A DNA stretch of 64,000 nt from Streptosporangiaceae bacterium. GTDB lineage: Bacteria; Actinomycetota; Actinomycetes; Streptosporangiales; Streptosporangiaceae. The DNA is taken from NCBI GenBank assembly GCA_025964695.1, contig JAOPYK010000170.1, forward strand, positions 51,480 through 115,479, read 5' to 3'. Below are positions 62,078 to 64,000 of this stretch, piece by piece. The notes below the pieces were generated by a model that worked only from the letters and a program-made list of their open reading frames with translations, was not told where the DNA came from and made no database searches. Position numbers and translations under genes: made by a program. The stretch's first letter is position 1. The number at the start of each line of letters is the position of its first letter.

Positions 62078-62572
62078 TCAGCGGCGCGTCTCGTGCCACT
62101 TCTCGATCATCGTGGTCATCTCGGCCTGCATGAAGGCGAAGAAGTCGCGCATCTCCGCGATCCGCGCGCCGGACGGTGACCCCTCGCCGCCCAGCGCGGG
62201 GACCCCTTCGGCGGCGATGTCGACCAGGATCTTGAACAGGCCGCCCTTGACGACGCCGGCCTGGTACCACGCGTCGTCGGGCAGCCGGTAACTGTCACGG
62301 CGGGACCCGGGCACCGGTTCACGCTGCACCATGCCGATCTGAGTGAGATAACGGACCGCCCCCGAGATGGCGGCCGGGCTGACCTCGAGCCGCTCACCGA
62401 GCTCCGCGGCGGTCAGCACCTTCTCGTCGGCGGCCATCATCGTCATGAGCACCCGGGCGGCCATCCGGGGGAAACCCCAGTCGGCCCAGACCAGGGCCAT
62501 GTGCTCGACGAATCGGCGCACACCGTCGTTATCACGAGCTCCGTCCGGCACGCGCCACTCCCTCTCCACCAT
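62078..62572 (-). CDS. GbsR/MarR-family regulator
   Basis: 164 residues. MarR winged helix with GFPRMAARVLMTMM, AELGERLEVSPAAISGAVRY and the longer C-terminal dimer helix (ARIAEMRDFFAFMQAEMTTM) of GbsR-type proteins. GbsR proteins often control transporters; none is adjacent. AT-rich bases just upstream may hold its operator. Confidence 0.9.
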   Translation of the reverse strand: MVEREWRVPDGARDNDGVRRFVEHMALVWADWGFPRMAARVLMTMMAADEKVLTAAELGERLEVSPAAISGAVRYLTQIGMVQREPVPGSRRDSYRLPDDAWYQAGVVKGGLFKILVDIAAEGVPALGGEGSPSGARIAEMRDFFAFMQAEMTTMIEKWHETRR

Positions 62573-62690
62573 CGTCCCTTCGAAAGTTTACGGTATTTCC
62601 AGACTTCACAAATTCATGAACTCTGTATGACGTCAAGCCATGAGGAACAAGACAGATGTCCGGCCTGGCCGAGAGCGGGGCGCGCGAACT

Positions 62691-63113
62691 TCAGTGCGCG
62701 GCCAGGCGGGCGAGGAGTTCGACGGTGTGCGCCAGCCTCACCTGCTCGGCCGGGGACAGCTCGGTGGCCATCGCCTCGGCGAGCCAGTCCGCCCGCCGTC
62801 CGCGGCGGGCTTCGAGCGCCTCCCGCCCGGCCGGGCTGAGCACGATCAGGGTCTTGCGGCCGTCGCCGGGATGGGGCCGCTGGCCGGCCAGACCCTGCTC
62901 GACCAACTGGCTGACGGTGCGCGACATCGACTGGTGGCGGACCCGCTGGACGCCGGCCAGCTCGCTGGTCGTCATCGGCCCGTCGCGATCGAGAAATCCC
63001 AGCACGGCGGCCTGGGCCGCGGGCAGTTCATCCGTCGCCCGCGCCCGGCGCACCAGCGCGCCGACCACGGCCCGCAGCTCGCTCGCCGTCCGCACGACGT
63101 CCACCTCGGTCAT
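62691..63113 (-). CDS. MarR-family regulator
   Basis: 140 residues from ATG 63113. Winged helix: MTTSELAGVQRVRHQSMSRT, wing GDGRKTLIVLSPAG, long C-terminal helix for dimerisation. It lies divergent from the MBL-fold gene at 63200, and a double palindrome (63125-63152) occupies the space between, so autoregulation plus control of the MBL gene is likely. Confidence 0.93.
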   Translation of the reverse strand: MTEVDVVRTASELRAVVGALVRRARATDELPAAQAAVLGFLDRDGPMTTSELAGVQRVRHQSMSRTVSQLVEQGLAGQRPHPGDGRKTLIVLSPAGREALEARRGRRADWLAEAMATELSPAEQVRLAHTVELLARLAAH

Positions 63114-63124
63114 GCCCACAATCA

Positions 63125-63152
63125 TACAGCCAGGCTGTACAGCTTTGCTGTA
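63125..63152. promoter_or_regulatory. Double palindromic MarR operator
   Basis: Two sites of form TACAGC-N3-GCTGTA (63125-63139 and 63138-63152) overlap by two bases, between the divergent MarR and MBL-fold genes. Overlapping paired dimer sites are typical of MarR operators. Confidence 0.88.
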
Positions 63153-63199
63153 TAGTTACGGTTGCGATCTTGCTGGAACCTCAGGGGAGGAGAGACATC

Positions 63200-63841
63200 A
63201 TGCTGGTCACCAAGCTCGAGCACGCCTGCGTCCGACTGGAGAAGAACGGCACGACACTGGTCATCGACCCCGGCGTGTTCACCACCCCCGCGGCCTTCGA
63301 CGGAGCGGACGCGGTGCTGATCACGCACGAGCACCTCGACCACTTCGCCGAGGACCGGCTGCGGGCGGCCGCCGAGGCCGACCCGGCGCTGCGCATCTGG
63401 ACCAACCGCTCCGTCGCCGACACCCTCGGGGGGCTCGGCGGCCGCGTGCACGTCGTCGGCCACGGCGACACCTTTGCCGTCACGGATCTGGAGGTGGAGG
63501 TGCACGGCGAATGGCACGCGGTCGTCCACCCCGACATCCCCCGGATCACCAACATCGGGTTCCTCGTCGACGGCCGGGTCTTCCACCCCGGAGACGCCCT
63601 GACCATCCCGGAACGGCGGATCGAAGCCCTGATGCTGCCCGCGCACGCCCCCTGGTCGAAGACGGCCGAGCTCATCGACTACGTCCGTGAGCTGAAGCCC
63701 GGACGCACATTCTCGGTGCACGACAGCGGCCTGAGCGACATCGGCAGAACGCTGGTGGACGGACTGCTGGGCGAGCGCGGTCCGGGCACCGGCGCCGAGC
63801 ACGGCCGGCTGCCCATCGGCGAGGCCGTGGACCTCGACTGA
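63200..63841 (+). CDS. Metallo-beta-lactamase-fold hydrolase (UlaG-like)
   Basis: 213 residues from ATG 63200 (GGGGAGGAG upstream). LEHACVRLEKNGTTLVIDPG opens the fold, THEHLDH supplies the metal ligands, and HPGD and HDSGLS complete it. Resembles the UlaG/UPF0173 group of metal-dependent hydrolases with unknown substrates. Likely repressed by the divergent MarR protein through the double palindrome. Its stop is followed in the same frame by a TetR-like tail. Confidence 0.88.
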   Translation: MLVTKLEHACVRLEKNGTTLVIDPGVFTTPAAFDGADAVLITHEHLDHFAEDRLRAAAEADPALRIWTNRSVADTLGGLGGRVHVVGHGDTFAVTDLEVEVHGEWHAVVHPDIPRITNIGFLVDGRVFHPGDALTIPERRIEALMLPAHAPWSKTAELIDYVRELKPGRTFSVHDSGLSDIGRTLVDGLLGERGPGTGAEHGRLPIGEAVDLD

Positions 63842-63996
63842 GCCGCCCGCGGCCCGACGCCGCAGCCCGGCGACGTGACCGGCGACGTGTTCGCGCTCAT
63901 CGGCGCGGTCGCCTGGGCCGCGGAGCAGCCGTCCGCCGACCCCGACACGGCCGGCCGGCTGCTGTCCGTCATGATGAAAGGCCCGCGCCGCCGCTG
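63842..63996 (+). pseudogene. C-terminal remnant of a TetR-family regulator
   Basis: After the MBL stop the same frame continues VTGDVFALIGAVAWAAEQPS, then ADPDTAGRLLSVMMKGPRRR and a stop. This is the usual end of a TetR-type ligand domain (DVFALIGAVAWAAEQ). No start codon or helix-turn-helix precedes it in the window, so it is a leftover fragment fused by position to the MBL gene. Confidence 0.6.
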
Positions 63997-64000
63997 ACCC

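Overview
The window is very GC-rich, densely coded DNA from an actinomycete. Gene content points to Streptosporangiales (Streptosporangium/Nonomuraea/Actinomadura-like), but that placement is inferred from protein style and not tested. Supporting signs are a mycothiol-type maleylpyruvate isomerase family member, a DUF5999 protein, an Rv2578c-type radical SAM protein, GlnR-type boxes, classical menaquinone genes, frequent GTG/TTG starts and three WYL regulators. I found no tRNA, rRNA, CRISPR array, transposase or antibiotic-type biosynthetic cluster.

Layout. 1-3.7 kb: 3' end of a LigD polymerase-domain gene, a Sir2 deacylase, DinB with an SOS box on its start codon, and an S4 RNA-binding protein. 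4.1-12 kb: secreted proteins (phosphoesterase with a seven-repeat propeller tail, ice-binding-like protein, beta-helix glycoside hydrolase) among wreckage of an acetyltransferase and an aminoglycoside phosphotransferase. 12-18.5 kb: SDR/TetR pair, PPOX-type enzyme, hydrolase, DUF5999, TetR, MDMPI-family and enoyl-CoA hydratase genes. 18.5-20.7 kb: glmS and a small partner. 21-28.4 kb: a nitrate/nitrite assimilation and siroheme locus. 28.6-32 kb: VOC protein, sigma-70 factor, CDF transporter. 32-41.4 kb: menaquinone genes menE, menB, menC, menD and an isochorismate synthase. 41.6-51.8 kb: methyltransferase, FAD oxidoreductase, SDR, HtrA-like protease, radical SAM protein, small membrane proteins and a GHL10-type lipoprotein. 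52-64 kb: HATPase, WYL regulators, a large AAA protein with degenerate motifs, P450, hydrolase, SRPBCC, GbsR/MarR, MarR and a metallo-beta-lactamase-fold protein.

The most unusual region is the nitrate locus. The catalytic nitrate reductase, NirD, the HemD-regulator fusion and the siroheme chelatase all read as intact. The transporter narK is deleted, scrambled and partly inverted. NirB is an intact reading frame that has lost its whole siroheme/iron-sulfur core. A [2Fe-2S] BFD domain stands alone where an FAD reductase would be expected. Upstream of nasA and of nirB lie two near-identical four-half-site GlnR-like boxes, each ending 23 bases before the start codon. The locus therefore looks partly decayed or repurposed, with its control sites preserved.

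Other points: a double palindromic MarR operator, a 26-bp TetR operator, a repeated CCTTTAC-N3-GTAA element in four places, a 22-bp direct repeat bracketing one VOC gene, and several strong stem-loop terminators.
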